A stretch of 48,645 nt of DNA, from NCBI GenBank assembly GCA_001898385.1, contig MKTT01000132.1, forward strand, positions 1-48,645. Direction: 5' to 3'. Below, in pieces: positions 40,812 through 48,645 of the stretch. A program made the position numbers and the translations under genes. The stretch's first letter is position 1. Each line of letters starts with the position of its first letter. Source of the DNA: Planctomycetales bacterium 71-10. Its GTDB lineage: Bacteria > Planctomycetota > Planctomycetia > Isosphaerales > Isosphaeraceae. The notes under the pieces are model-generated. The model saw only the letters and a list, made by a program, of their open reading frames with translations, searched no databases and was not told where the DNA came from.

Positions 40812-41324
40812 TCATACCCGGGTCAGCTTCGCGATCCACCCGGCGGCGTCCGGGTAGCGGGCGACGAGGTCGTCGCGGCGGCCCTGTTCGTAGTCGGCGT
40901 AGTCGAAGCCGGGGGCCATCGTCGCGCCGATGAGGATGAAGTCGACGCCGGGCTCGACGATCGTCCCCTGCCAGACGTCGGGCGGGACGACGACCTGCGG
41001 CGACTGGCCGGCGAGGACGTCCGAGCCCAGGAGGATCTCGCGGTGGGCGCCGTCCGGGTCGATCTGGAGCATCCGGGCGGGGCCGCCGAGGTAGACGTGG
41101 AAGACCTCCTCCGTCGGCAGGCGGTGCATCTCGGAGAACGTCTCGGACGTCAGCAGGTAGTAGATCGACGTCCCCAGCGAGCGCGGGCCCCGGCCGCGGT
41201 AGGCGGCGGGGAGGTGCTCGTCCGGGACCGTCCCCGCGGCACGGTAGGTCTCGCGGAAGAATCCCCCCTCGATCGGGTGGGGTTGGAGGTTCAGGGCCTC
41301 GATGATCTCCCGGGCCTTGGACAT
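40812..41324 (-). CDS. DUF985 (cupin_5) family protein
   Basis: 170 residues from ATG 41324. MSKAREIIEALNLQPHPIEGGFFRETYR, then GTSIYYLLTSETFSEMHRLPTEEVFHVYLGGPARMLQIDPDG, and VVVPPDVWQGTIVEP are the DUF985 signature: a single beta-barrel cupin with His-Glu metal-site-like residues (MHRLPTEEVFH). Plausibly it binds a metal or sugar; the function of this family is not settled. It is divergent from the BON-like gene at 41487. Confidence 0.92.
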   Translation of the reverse strand: MSKAREIIEALNLQPHPIEGGFFRETYRAAGTVPDEHLPAAYRGRGPRSLGTSIYYLLTSETFSEMHRLPTEEVFHVYLGGPARMLQIDPDGAHREILLGSDVLAGQSPQVVVPPDVWQGTIVEPGVDFILIGATMAPGFDYADYEQGRRDDLVARYPDAAGWIAKLTRV

Positions 41325-41460
41325 GGGGCCGCTCTCCTTCCGGAAACGTCGATCGGGGGTGGGATTACCCAGGATACCCGAATCCCGCCGCTTCCAGAAA
41401 AACGCATGATCCGCCCCGCCCACGCCGATGTTCTTAAGGATCGACAGCGCGGATCCGGGA

Positions 41461-41478
41461 CGCCTTTTTTCGAAGGCG
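41461..41478 (+). promoter_or_regulatory. Hairpin sequestering the ribosome binding region
   Basis: CGCCTT (41461-41466) pairs with AAGGCG (41473-41478) around TTTTCG. It ends 8 bases before the ATG at 41487, and the AAGG would be paired, which could limit translation. Confidence 0.35.
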
Positions 41479-41486
41479 GGGCAGGC

Positions 41487-42212
41487 ATGACTCGAACCAA
41501 CGTCGTCGCGGCCCTGGGGGCGATCGTCCTGGGGGCGGGCTTCGTCGACACCCAGGAACCCCCGGCGCTCGAGCCTCCGCTCGAAGCCGCGGTCGACTCC
41601 CCGTCGGGTTCGCCGCCCGACCCTCCGCCGGCCGAGAGGCCGCGTCCGGTCGAGCCGCCCTCGAGCCGGCCGCTGCTGGTGATCCCCGGCGTGACCGCGC
41701 CCCCCTCGCGACGGATGGCGCAGAAGCCGGCGGCCGAGCCCGCGCCTGCGCTGGACGCCCCGATCGTCGAGCCCGACGTGCATCTTCGGCTCGAATCGAT
41801 CCCGGGCGACGACCCGGCGGCGACCCGTCCCTCGCGCCCCCGGCCGAGCGGCGAGCCCGGCCCGCGGTCGACGCCGACCGACGCCGCGCAGGCCGGCGAG
41901 ACCCCCGCGGCGCGCGGGCCGTCGGCGATCGGCCGGCTGCTGGGACCCGCGACGGGTTCGGGCGATCGGGACGACCTGTCCATCGAGTCCAGCGGCGACC
42001 CGGCCGTCGAGGCCGCGGTGAAGCGTCGCGTGGAGAAGCAGATCGCCGACGCGCTCGGGGGCCGGGTCACAGACGTGAAGGTCCGCGTCTCCGGCCGGAG
42101 CGTCGCCATCCACGCCCGTGCCACCCGCCTGTGGTATCGCTGGGGCGCCCGGCGGACGCTGAGCGCCCTCCCCATGCCCCCCGGCTATCGCGGCAAGGCC
42201 GTGGTCGACTGA
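41487..42212 (+). CDS. Proline-rich exported protein with C-terminal BON-like domain
   Basis: 241 residues from ATG 41487. A weak signal-like start (VVAALGAIVLGAGFV) leads to a long, disordered Pro/Ser/Glu-rich region (about 20-160). The last 70 residues form a compact domain: DPAVEAAVKRRVEKQIADALGGRVTDVKVRVSGRSVAIHARATRLWYRWGARRTLSALPMPPGYRGKAVV. Its alternating pattern resembles BON domains (bacterial OsmY and nodulation), which are thought to attach proteins to membranes. The assignment is by pattern only. A 13-bp hairpin follows the stop. Confidence 0.7.
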   Translation: MTRTNVVAALGAIVLGAGFVDTQEPPALEPPLEAAVDSPSGSPPDPPPAERPRPVEPPSSRPLLVIPGVTAPPSRRMAQKPAAEPAPALDAPIVEPDVHLRLESIPGDDPAATRPSRPRPSGEPGPRSTPTDAAQAGETPAARGPSAIGRLLGPATGSGDRDDLSIESSGDPAVEAAVKRRVEKQIADALGGRVTDVKVRVSGRSVAIHARATRLWYRWGARRTLSALPMPPGYRGKAVVD

Positions 42213-42231
42213 CCCGCCTTCGAAATGCGAA

Positions 42232-42262
42232 GGCCCGCCGACGCGTCGGGCGTCGGCGGGCC
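42232..42262. terminator. 13-bp bidirectional hairpin terminator
   Basis: GGCCCGCCGACGC (42232-42244) pairs perfectly with GCGTCGGCGGGCC (42250-42262) around GTCGG, between the convergent stops at 42212 and 42283. Confidence 0.75.
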
Positions 42263-42282
42263 GGTTCGATGCCGGCCCGCGG

Positions 42283-43686
42283 TCACTGAGGCCGGGAGCC
42301 GGAGCCGATCCCGCGACGCTCGCGGAGGCTGCCGCCGCGTCCCGCAGAGGACGTGGCCGCCTTCGGGGCCTCCGCCTTCGGGGCCTCCGCCTTCGCGGTT
42401 TCGGGCGTGGCCGCCTTCGCCGCGGCGGCATCGGCCGCCGGAGCCGCACCGGGACCGCCGGGACCGCCCGGTCCGCCAGGGCCGCCGAACATCCCGCGCG
42501 CCAGGGCCGTGGCGTCGTACTTCTCGCCGAGCATGTTGCGGTACTTGCTGGCCTGCCCGCGGTCGAGGACCTTCAGGACCTTGGAGAAATTGGCGTCGCG
42601 ACGGGCGTTCTCGTCGTCGCGCATCTTGTCGGTGACGGCCTTGTTCTCGGGCTGTTCCATGAACTTCTGGAACGCTTCGCGGTCGAAGTTCCCGCGCCCG
42701 CCTCGGCCGCGTCCCTGGTCGTTGTCGTCGCCTTCCTGTTTCGGGGCCTGGGGCTGGGTGGCCCGGAACTTCTCCATGAGGCCCCGCATCGCGTCGAACG
42801 AGCCTCGACCGGCCTGCATCGCCCCCTGCTCAAGCTCCCGGATCTCGGCGTACTGCTCCTCGGTGACGCTCAACTTCTGGGCCAGCTCCTGGTTGCGGAG
42901 GATGGCGAACGGGCCTTCGAGCTGGAGCGAGACCTCGCGGAGCCGCTTCATCTGTTTGGCGTCGAGGATCTTGGCGAGGGCCGATTCCTCCTCCTTGCGG
43001 AGCTTCTGCATCGCCTGGCGCATGCGCTCGAAGCCCTCCATGCGCTGCATGTTGCGCTGCTGGTCCTGCATCTGGCGCTGCTGCTCCTGGAGCATGCGCT
43101 GCTGGACGGCCGGGTCGACGCCCTCTTGCTGGACGTAGGGGTTGTCGCCGAAGCCCCCTCCGAAGCCCTGGCCGAACCCGCCGTAGCCGCCGACGCCGTC
43201 CTGGGGCTGGTAGGAGGCGCGTCGGATCACGCCGGCCGTCGGCGAGGCCGCCGGGGTGTTCGCCCCCTGGTTGTTGCGGCGCGAGCGGTTGCGGTCGGAG
43301 TTGCGGTCGTCGCCGCCCGACTGCTCGCGCAACTGCTGCATGACCTTGTCGCGCTTGGTGCGGGAGTCCTGGGCGAGCTTCTGGATCTTGGCCTTCTGCT
43401 CGTCGGTGATCTTCAGCTCGGCCTGGATGGAGTCGCGGCCGGCCAGGTCGACCAGCCCGCCGCCGCCGAACATCCCGAACCCGCCGCCGAATCCGCCGGG
43501 ACCGCCGCGGAAGCCGCCGGGCCCGCCCGGGCCGCCGGGCCCGCCGAATCCGCCCGGCCCTCCGGGCCCGCCGCCGGGGCCGCGGCGACGGCCGCCGCCC
43601 TGGTCCTGCGCCATCGCGGAGATGGTGGACAGCGCGAAGGCGACGGCGATCCCCCCCGCGATCATGCCGAGACGACGTCGCGTCAT
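42283..43686 (-). CDS. Exported Gly-rich, helix-rich protein with Spy/CpxP-like repeats
   Basis: 467 residues from ATG 43686 (GAGGAG upstream). A signal peptide (LGMIAGGIAVAFALSTISAMA) precedes a collagen-like GGPGG tract (~30-80) and a Gln/Arg/Glu-rich helical part. Two segments look like LTxxQ/Spy-type metal-stress motifs: ELKITDEQKAKIQKLAQDSRTKRDKVMQQL near 90 and QKLSVTEEQYAEIRELEQGAMQ near 270. A second glycine-rich tract (FGGPGGPGGPGG) and an Ala/Lys/Glu repeat (AEAPKAEAPKAA) close the protein. It probably acts as a periplasmic chaperone or scaffold. No orthologue is recognised for the whole protein. Confidence 0.8.
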   Translation of the reverse strand: MTRRRLGMIAGGIAVAFALSTISAMAQDQGGGRRRGPGGGPGGPGGFGGPGGPGGPGGFRGGPGGFGGGFGMFGGGGLVDLAGRDSIQAELKITDEQKAKIQKLAQDSRTKRDKVMQQLREQSGGDDRNSDRNRSRRNNQGANTPAASPTAGVIRRASYQPQDGVGGYGGFGQGFGGGFGDNPYVQQEGVDPAVQQRMLQEQQRQMQDQQRNMQRMEGFERMRQAMQKLRKEEESALAKILDAKQMKRLREVSLQLEGPFAILRNQELAQKLSVTEEQYAEIRELEQGAMQAGRGSFDAMRGLMEKFRATQPQAPKQEGDDNDQGRGRGGRGNFDREAFQKFMEQPENKAVTDKMRDDENARRDANFSKVLKVLDRGQASKYRNMLGEKYDATALARGMFGGPGGPGGPGGPGAAPAADAAAAKAATPETAKAEAPKAEAPKAATSSAGRGGSLRERRGIGSGSRPQ

Positions 43687-43854
43687 GTCGATGCTCCTCA
43701 CAAGAAATGCGACCGGAGTCACGCCCGTCGGGCCGGGGCGGACCTTCATCGTCCGGGCCCGACGCCGCTACCCTTGATGATAGCGGCTTTCGGCCCCGGT
43801 ATGGCCTCAGTTCTTTGGAGGGGCGATTTCGGAATCGTTCTCCAACGTCCGCGA

Positions 43855-44634
43855 TCAGCGGCCGGCCGACCAGAGCCAGGCGGCCAGGCCGGCCGCGGCG
43901 GCGAGGGTGCAGGCCCGGATCACGGCCCGGTAGAGGGCGAAGCGCCGGGGCGAGAGGGCGGGGTCGGCCTCGCCCAGCCTGACGGTTCGACCCCCCTCGA
44001 CGGCCAGGGCCGCGGACGCCTGGCGCTCGAAGCCGGCGATCGCGGACATGCCGACCATGTGGACCAGGCCCAGCAGCAGGAAGCCGACGCCGCTGTCGAG
44101 CCAGGCCCGCCAGGGGACGGGGGGGATCCCCGGCTTCCACCACGAGGGCGTCGCCAGCGGGACGTCGCTCTGATAGACGACCAGCCGCAGCGCCCCGGCC
44201 GCGATCGCGTCGCCGTCGGTCACGCGGAGGGCCAGCTCGGCCGGCTTTGGCGTCCCCGCGGTCGGGGTCCCCTTCAGCAGCCCCGAAGCCGCGTCGAACG
44301 CCAGGCCGTCGGGGAGGTCGCCGTCGAGCGACCATTTCAGCGGGCCCCGGCCCCCTTCGGCGGCCAGGGCGACCGCGTAGGGCCGGCCGGCGATCGCCTC
44401 GGGAAGCTCGGCCGGGGTGGCGATCCTCAGCGGCCGGGCCTCCGAGTGGTCGCGGGCCGCCGCCGGGCCGACGTCCATGGCCTTGGGGAGCAGGGCCATG
44501 ATGACCATCGTGAGCAGCAGGATGAACAGCAGGGCGCCGGTCAGCTTGGTCACGACGACCGCGACGAACGAGTCCTCGCCCGAGCCGCCGAATTCCAGCC
44601 CGCCCCCCCCGCCGCCTCGTCGATTCCGTCGCAT
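43855..44634 (-). CDS. Membrane protein with putative Ig (He_PIG) domain, partner of ExbB-like channel
   Basis: 259 residues. The cytoplasmic start MRRNRRGGGGGG is followed by a single span (FVAVVVTKLTGALLFILLLTMVIMALLP, 24-50), then an Ig-like He_PIG domain (about 65-155; SLDGDLPDGLAFDAASGLLKGTPTAG and ELALRVTDGD), a second hydrophobic stretch near 181-203, and a third at 235-256. The start resembles ExbD/TolR topologically (Arg/Gly-rich cytoplasmic tail, one span, external domain), but the proton-relay Asp expected in the span is not evident. It lies 80 bases downstream of an ExbB/MotA-like gene on the same strand, so a complex is inferred. Confidence 0.7.
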   Translation of the reverse strand: MRRNRRGGGGGGLEFGGSGEDSFVAVVVTKLTGALLFILLLTMVIMALLPKAMDVGPAAARDHSEARPLRIATPAELPEAIAGRPYAVALAAEGGRGPLKWSLDGDLPDGLAFDAASGLLKGTPTAGTPKPAELALRVTDGDAIAAGALRLVVYQSDVPLATPSWWKPGIPPVPWRAWLDSGVGFLLLGLVHMVGMSAIAGFERQASAALAVEGGRTVRLGEADPALSPRRFALYRAVIRACTLAAAAGLAAWLWSAGR

Positions 44635-44714
44635 GGCTCGTCGACCCTCCTCGAAGTCCCGGGCCCGACGTCGCTCGGGCCCGGCTCACAAGCCTGGAAC
44701 ATGCTCGGGCCGCG

Positions 44715-46052
44715 TCACGCGGCGCGGGACGAATCGCCGCCGCGGCCGCGGTCGTCGAACATCCTCTTGACGATGTTGCGGTAGAGGGAGTTCGCCTGCT
44801 CGATGCTCACGTTGATGAGGTCGAGGGCGTCCTTCAGGTTGCTCATCGTCTTGGCGAGCTGCTCCTGGGTCGTCCGGCTCGACTTCTCGTAGGCCGACGC
44901 CCACGCCGAGGCCATCCCCTCCACGGCCGCCGTGTTGCGGTCGAGCGCCCGCTTGATCTCGTGGAGCTGCGGGTCGGGCTCGTCGCCGCGGGCCATCGCC
45001 TCCTCGATCCGCGCCAGCGACGCGGCCGAGCGCCGGGACGACTCGCCGAACGCGCCCAGGGCCTCGAACTCCTGGCCGACGCGGGCGATGGCGTCGGCGC
45101 CGTCGCGGAAGGCCGAGAGCGAGCCCGGCAGGCGGTCGACGGCCGTCGCGAGCTGGTCCACCGGGGCCTTGAGGCTCGCGCCGATCTTCTCGGCCTCGCC
45201 CCGCAGCGCGCCGGCGGCCGGCTCCAGGATGGTCGCCAGGTCGGCCCGCAGCCGCTCGACGTGCGGGGCGATCAGGTCGTCGATCCGGGCCGACATCGGG
45301 TCGCGGGCGCCGACCCCCGGCAGGACGTGCTCCACCACCCAGCGGTCCACCCGCGCCAGGTGCCGCTCCGCCAGCCGGAACACCAGCGTCTGCACCAGCA
45401 TCAGCGAGGCGCTCAGGAACAGGGCCAGCAGCGTGCTGTCGAAGGCGATCTGCAAGGCCGAGGTCACGCCCGTCAGGTTGCCGAGGAAGGCGTCCAGGTC
45501 CTTCACCAGCGGCAACACCTGGCTGATCTTCATCAGGGCCTTGGAGATGCCCTCGACCGTGCCGATGAAGCCGATCACCGGCAGCAGATAGAGGATGTAG
45601 CGCGTGAGCGTGAACCGCCCGGCCGTGTGCTCCTGGTCGAGCCCGGACGCCTCGCGGTTGACCTCCATGAGCTGCTCCGCCGGGGCCGAGCGCGCCTCGC
45701 GGGCGAACCCGGCGAGCTGCCGCACCCGAGCCGGCAGCGTCCGGCCGTCGGCCGCGATCCGCCCCGCCGCGGCGCCCGGCTCCTCCCCCTTGAGCTGGGC
45801 GTCGAGGTAGCCTCGAAGCGCGGGGGCCTCCTCGAAGGCCCGTTCCTCGCGCCAGAGCCGCCGCAGCTCGCCGGCCAGGGTCAGGACGGCCCAGAAGTAG
45901 ATGCCGGTGCCGACGTACTGCTCCCACCCGCGTTCGAACATCAGGGTGGGATCGAAGATCATCAGGGCGACGGGGAACAGGAACGCCAGCGCCAGCATGG
46001 CCGCCGCCGCCAGGTACGCCGCCCTGGGAGAACCGGACGCATCCTTCGCCAT
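44715..46052 (-). CDS. MotA/TolQ/ExbB-family proton-channel-like protein with long helical C-terminal tail
   Basis: 445 residues from ATG 46052. Spans at about 11-33, 49-62, 149-170 and 200-224. GFIGTVEGISKAL (161-173) and GVTSALQIAFDSTLLALFLS (195-214) are hallmarks of MotA/ExbB/TolQ stators, which pump protons and form five-fold complexes with ExbD/MotB-like partners. After residue 230 there are ~215 residues of Ala/Arg/Glu-rich, predicted coiled-coil helix (heptad-like RIDDLIAPHVERL, EIKRALDRNTAAVEGM), a tail like that of ZorA in Zorya defence systems and some stator proteins. The gene heads a unit with the Ig-fold membrane protein. Function unproven. Confidence 0.82.
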   Translation of the reverse strand: MAKDASGSPRAAYLAAAAMLALAFLFPVALMIFDPTLMFERGWEQYVGTGIYFWAVLTLAGELRRLWREERAFEEAPALRGYLDAQLKGEEPGAAAGRIAADGRTLPARVRQLAGFAREARSAPAEQLMEVNREASGLDQEHTAGRFTLTRYILYLLPVIGFIGTVEGISKALMKISQVLPLVKDLDAFLGNLTGVTSALQIAFDSTLLALFLSASLMLVQTLVFRLAERHLARVDRWVVEHVLPGVGARDPMSARIDDLIAPHVERLRADLATILEPAAGALRGEAEKIGASLKAPVDQLATAVDRLPGSLSAFRDGADAIARVGQEFEALGAFGESSRRSAASLARIEEAMARGDEPDPQLHEIKRALDRNTAAVEGMASAWASAYEKSSRTTQEQLAKTMSNLKDALDLINVSIEQANSLYRNIVKRMFDDRGRGGDSSRAA

Positions 46053-46522
46053 CGTGGGACGTTCCCCTCTCGGCCCGCAGGTTCGAGGAGACGGCACTCA
46101 TCGCCACCGGGGGGACGGCCGTCCTCAAGTCGTGAAGGGCGCACGCACCGGGCCGCGCGTCGTCGCCGTTCGCATCATCCGTAATATCGGCGCGCCCGGA
46201 GCGGGACTTGATCGCCGACGGGCGACGCGGGCGGGTGGGAAAACGAAGCGATGCGGCCATAAGAGGGCGATCCGGCTCAAGTGCCGGGCCCTGGCGAAGC
46301 GGGCCGATGAAAAACGAAGCGATCCGGTCTCCAACTCCTTGACGGGCCCCCACCGCGGACGCTAAGTTTCCGCAATGTGCGAGGATGTGGAATTCCCGCA
46401 ACTTTACCTATCTCATCGGCATCGTTCATCACCAGGGTCGCTTAGGGGCCGTCCGCGTTCTTGGCTTGGGCGTCCCGCCTTGCCGGCCGGGCCGCGGCGA
46501 TCCTCCTTCGGATGCGTCAATC
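46053..46522. other. 470-base divergent intergenic region
   Basis: No credible gene. It separates the ExbB-like gene (minus) from the small lipoprotein gene (plus) and holds the candidate promoter at 46339-46368. Short frames here lack starts and domains. Confidence 0.6.
46339..46368 (+). promoter_or_regulatory. Candidate promoter of the second lipoprotein-DUF1559 unit
   Basis: TTGACG (46339-46344) and TAAGTT (46363-46368) are 18 bases apart, 155 bases before the lipoprotein ATG. The -10 match is partial. Confidence 0.5.
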
Positions 46523-46801
46523 ATGCTGTATTCGCGTTTCACGGAAACGTCGCGCGGCTTCCTCGGCCTCACCCTGCTCGCCCTCTGCGGCGCGACTCTC
46601 GTCGGGTGCGACAACAGCACCGGGACCCCGCCGGTGTTGAGCGAGGGTGAAATCCAGCAGCGCCAGACTAACGAGGCGGAGGCGCGCGCGAAGGCCTTCG
46701 GCAAGAAGGGGGCCCCGACGAGCAGCCGGGGCGCGGCCAAGGCCGCCGCCAAAGCCGCAGATAAGGCCCCCGAGCCTGCTGCCGAGAAGCCCGCCCCCTG
46801 A
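46523..46801 (+). CDS. Small lipoprotein preceding DUF1559 gene
   Basis: 92 residues from ATG 46523, beginning MLYSRFTETSRGFLG. The lipobox LVGC places the lipidated Cys at about residue 29 (TLLALCGATLVGC). The mature part starts DNSTGTPPVLSEGEIQQRQ and ends in an Ala/Lys-rich repeat (AAKAAAKAADKAPEPAAEKPAP). The segment AKAFGKKGAP corresponds to EKSFGKVGGQ in the lipoprotein at 34694. Both lie directly upstream of a DUF1559 gene. No known family. Confidence 0.78.
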   Translation: MLYSRFTETSRGFLGLTLLALCGATLVGCDNSTGTPPVLSEGEIQQRQTNEAEARAKAFGKKGAPTSSRGAAKAAAKAADKAPEPAAEKPAP

Positions 46802-46958
46802 TTTCAGGCCGCGACCCGACGTTTCGACGTTCGTGCCGTTCGCGGGCGCGTCGAGTGCATGTGCGGATTTTGTCAGATCGCCCGCCGCGGGGTGAAGCGG
46901 GGCCCCCCTCTTCGTCCTCGGCTTTTTTTCTCATCCATCCAATTGGAGTCATGTCCCG

Positions 46959-48116
46959 ATGCAGACTCGTAATCCCCGAGGGTTCACCCTCATCGAGTTG
47001 CTGGTGGTGATCGCGATCATCGCCGTGCTCATCGCCCTCTTACTGCCGGCCGTGCAGGCGGCGCGCGAGGCCGCCCGGCGGTCGCAGTGCGTCAACAACC
47101 TGAAGCAGATCGGCCTGGCGATGCACAACTACCACCAGGCCGTCGGGGTTTTCCCGCCAGGTCAGCTGGTCGCGGCGCACTCGCTGAACTACCAGGGGTC
47201 CGGCAATAACGGCGGTCCCTACGCCGGCTGGACGGAGTGGAGCCCGCACGCCATGATGCTCCCGTATCTGGAGCAGACGCCGCTCTACAACGCCATCAAC
47301 TTCTCGTTCTGCGGCGGTTACGACGACGGCGCCCAGATCAACAAGACGTCCTGGACCGCCTTGATCGCCGGCTTCCTCTGCCCCTCGGACGGTAACGCCG
47401 GCAAGGGGAATGTGCCCGTCGGCACCGGGCCGGCCAACACGAACAGCTATCGCGGCAGCATCGGCACCACCACCGCCCGGTGGGAAGGCGGCGGCGGCTA
47501 CAGCAACTGCCGACCCGACTGGATGAACCTCGCGGGCGGCACTCCGAATTGCAACCCCTATTCGACCGGCATCTTCGTCTATTATGCCTCGAACGGCCTC
47601 CGCGACATCACCGACGGCAGCTCCAACACCGTCGCCTTCGCCGAGTCGCTCGTCGGCGACCCTGCGAACGTCTCCGTGAACCGCCCCAACAATTCCGTGA
47701 CCGGCGCCACCGGCGCGACCAACCTCGTGCAGGATGCGTCCCAGTTGACCGACGCGGTCCTCCAGGCGTCGATCCAGGCGTGCACCACGGCGTACAAGAC
47801 CCAGCAGGGCTCCAACGTCATCAGCAACGTCAACGGCAACCGCTGGGGCTGGGGCGCCATGACGATAACGCTGTTCAACACCGTCGTCCCGCCCAACTCG
47901 AAGCAGCACTCCTTCAACTCCTGCCGCCCCGACTGCGGCGGCTGCGGCCCGGACGACTCGGCGTACTCGAACGCCCAGAGCAACCACTCCGGCGGCGTGA
48001 ACGTCCTGTTCGGCGACGGCTCGGTCAAGTTCGTCAAGGACTCGGTCAACATGCGGACCTGGATGGCCCTGGGCACCAAGGCCAACGGCGAGGTCATCGG
48101 CTCCGACGCCTATTGA
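46959..48116 (+). CDS. DUF1559 (SBP_bac_10) pilin-like secretory protein
   Basis: 385 residues from ATG 46959 (GGAG upstream at 46945-46948; the ATG at 46951 is out of frame). Residues 7-40 are the prepilin-type N-terminus (RGFTLIELLVVIAII, PAVQAAREAARRSQCVNN). The body carries NSYRGSIGTTTARWEGGGG and DGSSNTVAFAESLVGD; the C-terminus has H-X9-DG (HSGGVNVLFGDGSVKF) and the end GEVIGSDAY. Cysteines cluster near 325-335 (CRPDCGGCGPDD). This is the longest of the four paralogues in the window. A 13-bp hairpin follows. Confidence 0.95.
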   Translation: MQTRNPRGFTLIELLVVIAIIAVLIALLLPAVQAAREAARRSQCVNNLKQIGLAMHNYHQAVGVFPPGQLVAAHSLNYQGSGNNGGPYAGWTEWSPHAMMLPYLEQTPLYNAINFSFCGGYDDGAQINKTSWTALIAGFLCPSDGNAGKGNVPVGTGPANTNSYRGSIGTTTARWEGGGGYSNCRPDWMNLAGGTPNCNPYSTGIFVYYASNGLRDITDGSSNTVAFAESLVGDPANVSVNRPNNSVTGATGATNLVQDASQLTDAVLQASIQACTTAYKTQQGSNVISNVNGNRWGWGAMTITLFNTVVPPNSKQHSFNSCRPDCGGCGPDDSAYSNAQSNHSGGVNVLFGDGSVKFVKDSVNMRTWMALGTKANGEVIGSDAY

Positions 48117-48157
48117 CCCGCGACGCGGCCCTTCGAGGCCGTCCGATCGCTTAAGAT

Positions 48158-48196
48158 CGAAGACCCGGCCCGGCCCCGCGCCCGGCCGGGTCTTCG
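48158..48196 (+). terminator. 13-bp hairpin after DUF1559 gene
   Basis: CGAAGACCCGGCC (48158-48170) pairs perfectly with GGCCGGGTCTTCG (48184-48196). A short T-containing run follows. It lies between the DUF1559 stop (48116) and the TPR gene start (48227). Confidence 0.75.
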
Positions 48197-48226
48197 CGTT
48201 TCCGGACGTGACAGGACAGAGTCGCC

Positions 48227-48645
48227 ATGCGTCGCCTCCCCCTGATCGTGCTGCTCACGGCGGCCGCCGCGGCCGTCGGCTGGTTCGCGCTGAGGCTCCG
48301 CGACGACGCTCGCGCCGACGAGGCCGTCCGGCTGGCCCGCGCGGACGTCGACGCCGGCCGCGGGGCGGAGGCCGTCGCCCGCCTCGCCCCGATCGCCGCG
48401 CGCAGGCCCGACCGAGGCGACGTCGCCTACTGGCTGGGGGCCGCCGAGTGGTCCGTCGGCGATCGCGACGCCGCCGTCGCGGCGCTCCGCCGCGTCCCGG
48501 CCGACGACCCGATCGCGCGTCAGGCGGCGCTCGCGCTCGGCCGCCTGGAGTTGGAGGCCGGCCGGCTCCGCCCGGCCGAGGAGGCGCTGGAGCGGGCCGC
48601 GGCCGGGGGCGGGCCGATCGCCGACCAGGCCCGCGAGGCCCTGGG
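48227..48645 (+). CDS. Exported TPR-like protein, 3'-truncated by window edge
   Basis: At least 139 codons from ATG 48227. A signal or membrane-anchor segment (LPLIVLLTAAAAAVGWFAL) is followed by TPR-like helix pairs: ARADVDAGRGAEAVARLAPIAARRPDRGDVAYWLGAAEW, DRDAAVAALRRVPADDP and LELEAGRLRPAEEALERAA. The pattern A-L-x(3)-G-x(2)-A is that of tetratricopeptide repeats, used for protein binding. The rest lies beyond the window, so the complete domain layout and function cannot be told. Confidence 0.75.
   Translation, partial: MRRLPLIVLLTAAAAAVGWFALRLRDDARADEAVRLARADVDAGRGAEAVARLAPIAARRPDRGDVAYWLGAAEWSVGDRDAAVAALRRVPADDPIARQAALALGRLELEAGRLRPAEEALERAAAGGGPIADQAREAL

Noticed and set aside
42283..43686. 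Possible tandem DNA repeat (GGPGG tract) as a satellite or CRISPR-like array
   Set aside because: The repetition is a coding Gly/Pro tract in an exported protein, with irregular units and no unique spacers.
43855..46052. Zorya defence system
   Set aside because: Only the ExbB/ZorA-like gene is compatible. No OmpA-domain ZorB, ZorC or helicase ZorD is present nearby, and the partner has an Ig-fold domain instead.

Overview
The window is GC-rich bacterial chromosome that reads as Planctomycetota, most likely an Isosphaeraceae-type genome. The grounds are four DUF1559 pilin-like secretory proteins with the family's identical N-terminus and H-X9-DG tail, PEP-CTERM sorted proteins, a giant PVC-type cytochrome/beta-propeller/ThuA protein, an ECF sigma factor with a membrane-anchored C-terminal extension, many secreted carbohydrate-active proteins, and long GC-rich hairpins between convergent genes. 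There is no rRNA, transposase, phage gene, integrase or CRISPR array; the only RNA gene seen is tRNA-Ala(CGC).

Layout. 1-4.7 kb: two tandem DUF1559 paralogues, a lipoprotein and a DUF4091 glycosidase-like protein, closed by a 31-bp nested inverted repeat. 4.8-7.3 kb (minus): an operon of a SnoaL-HTH fusion, a sugar isomerase-like protein and an alpha/beta hydrolase. 7.5-13.1 kb: the ECF sigma fusion converging on the 1384-residue cytochrome/ThuA protein. 13.4-19.0 kb: two PEP-CTERM proteins, a secreted beta-propeller, two Rrf2-type regulators, a Dabb protein, and an extraordinary Met/Cys-rich protein (37 Met and 26 Cys in 151 residues) divergent from a small ORF plus the second Rrf2 gene across an AT-rich, palindrome-bearing regulatory region. 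19.7-27.5 kb: tRNA-Ala, several secreted glycosidase-like proteins, and a minus-strand operon RidA-SDR-SIS-Tag-GH. 27.6-31.3 kb: a decayed Panacea/MazF-like toxin-antitoxin pair in which a 28-bp tandem duplication breaks the toxin, the aguB-aguA putrescine genes, and an intact Phd/VapC pair. 31.4-38.5 kb: a DUF5060-type glycosidase, a lipoprotein-DUF1559 pair, an M15 peptidase, and a two-gene DUF5819-like/HTTM membrane unit. 38.5-48.6 kb: TolC-type efflux protein, iron-permease-like protein, DUF985 cupin, a BON-like protein, a Gly-rich Spy/CpxP-like protein, an ExbB/MotA-like channel with a long helical tail beside an unusual Ig-fold membrane partner, a second lipoprotein-DUF1559 pair, and the start of a TPR protein.

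As a whole the region codes mainly for the cell envelope and for breakdown of extracellular glycans. The best candidates for undescribed biology are the Met/Cys-rich protein and its divergent Rrf2-linked locus, the ExbB-like/Ig-fold membrane pair, the SnoaL-HTH fusion, and the recurring small lipoprotein + DUF1559 module. All functional statements come from reading the sequence and from family knowledge; no database search was run.
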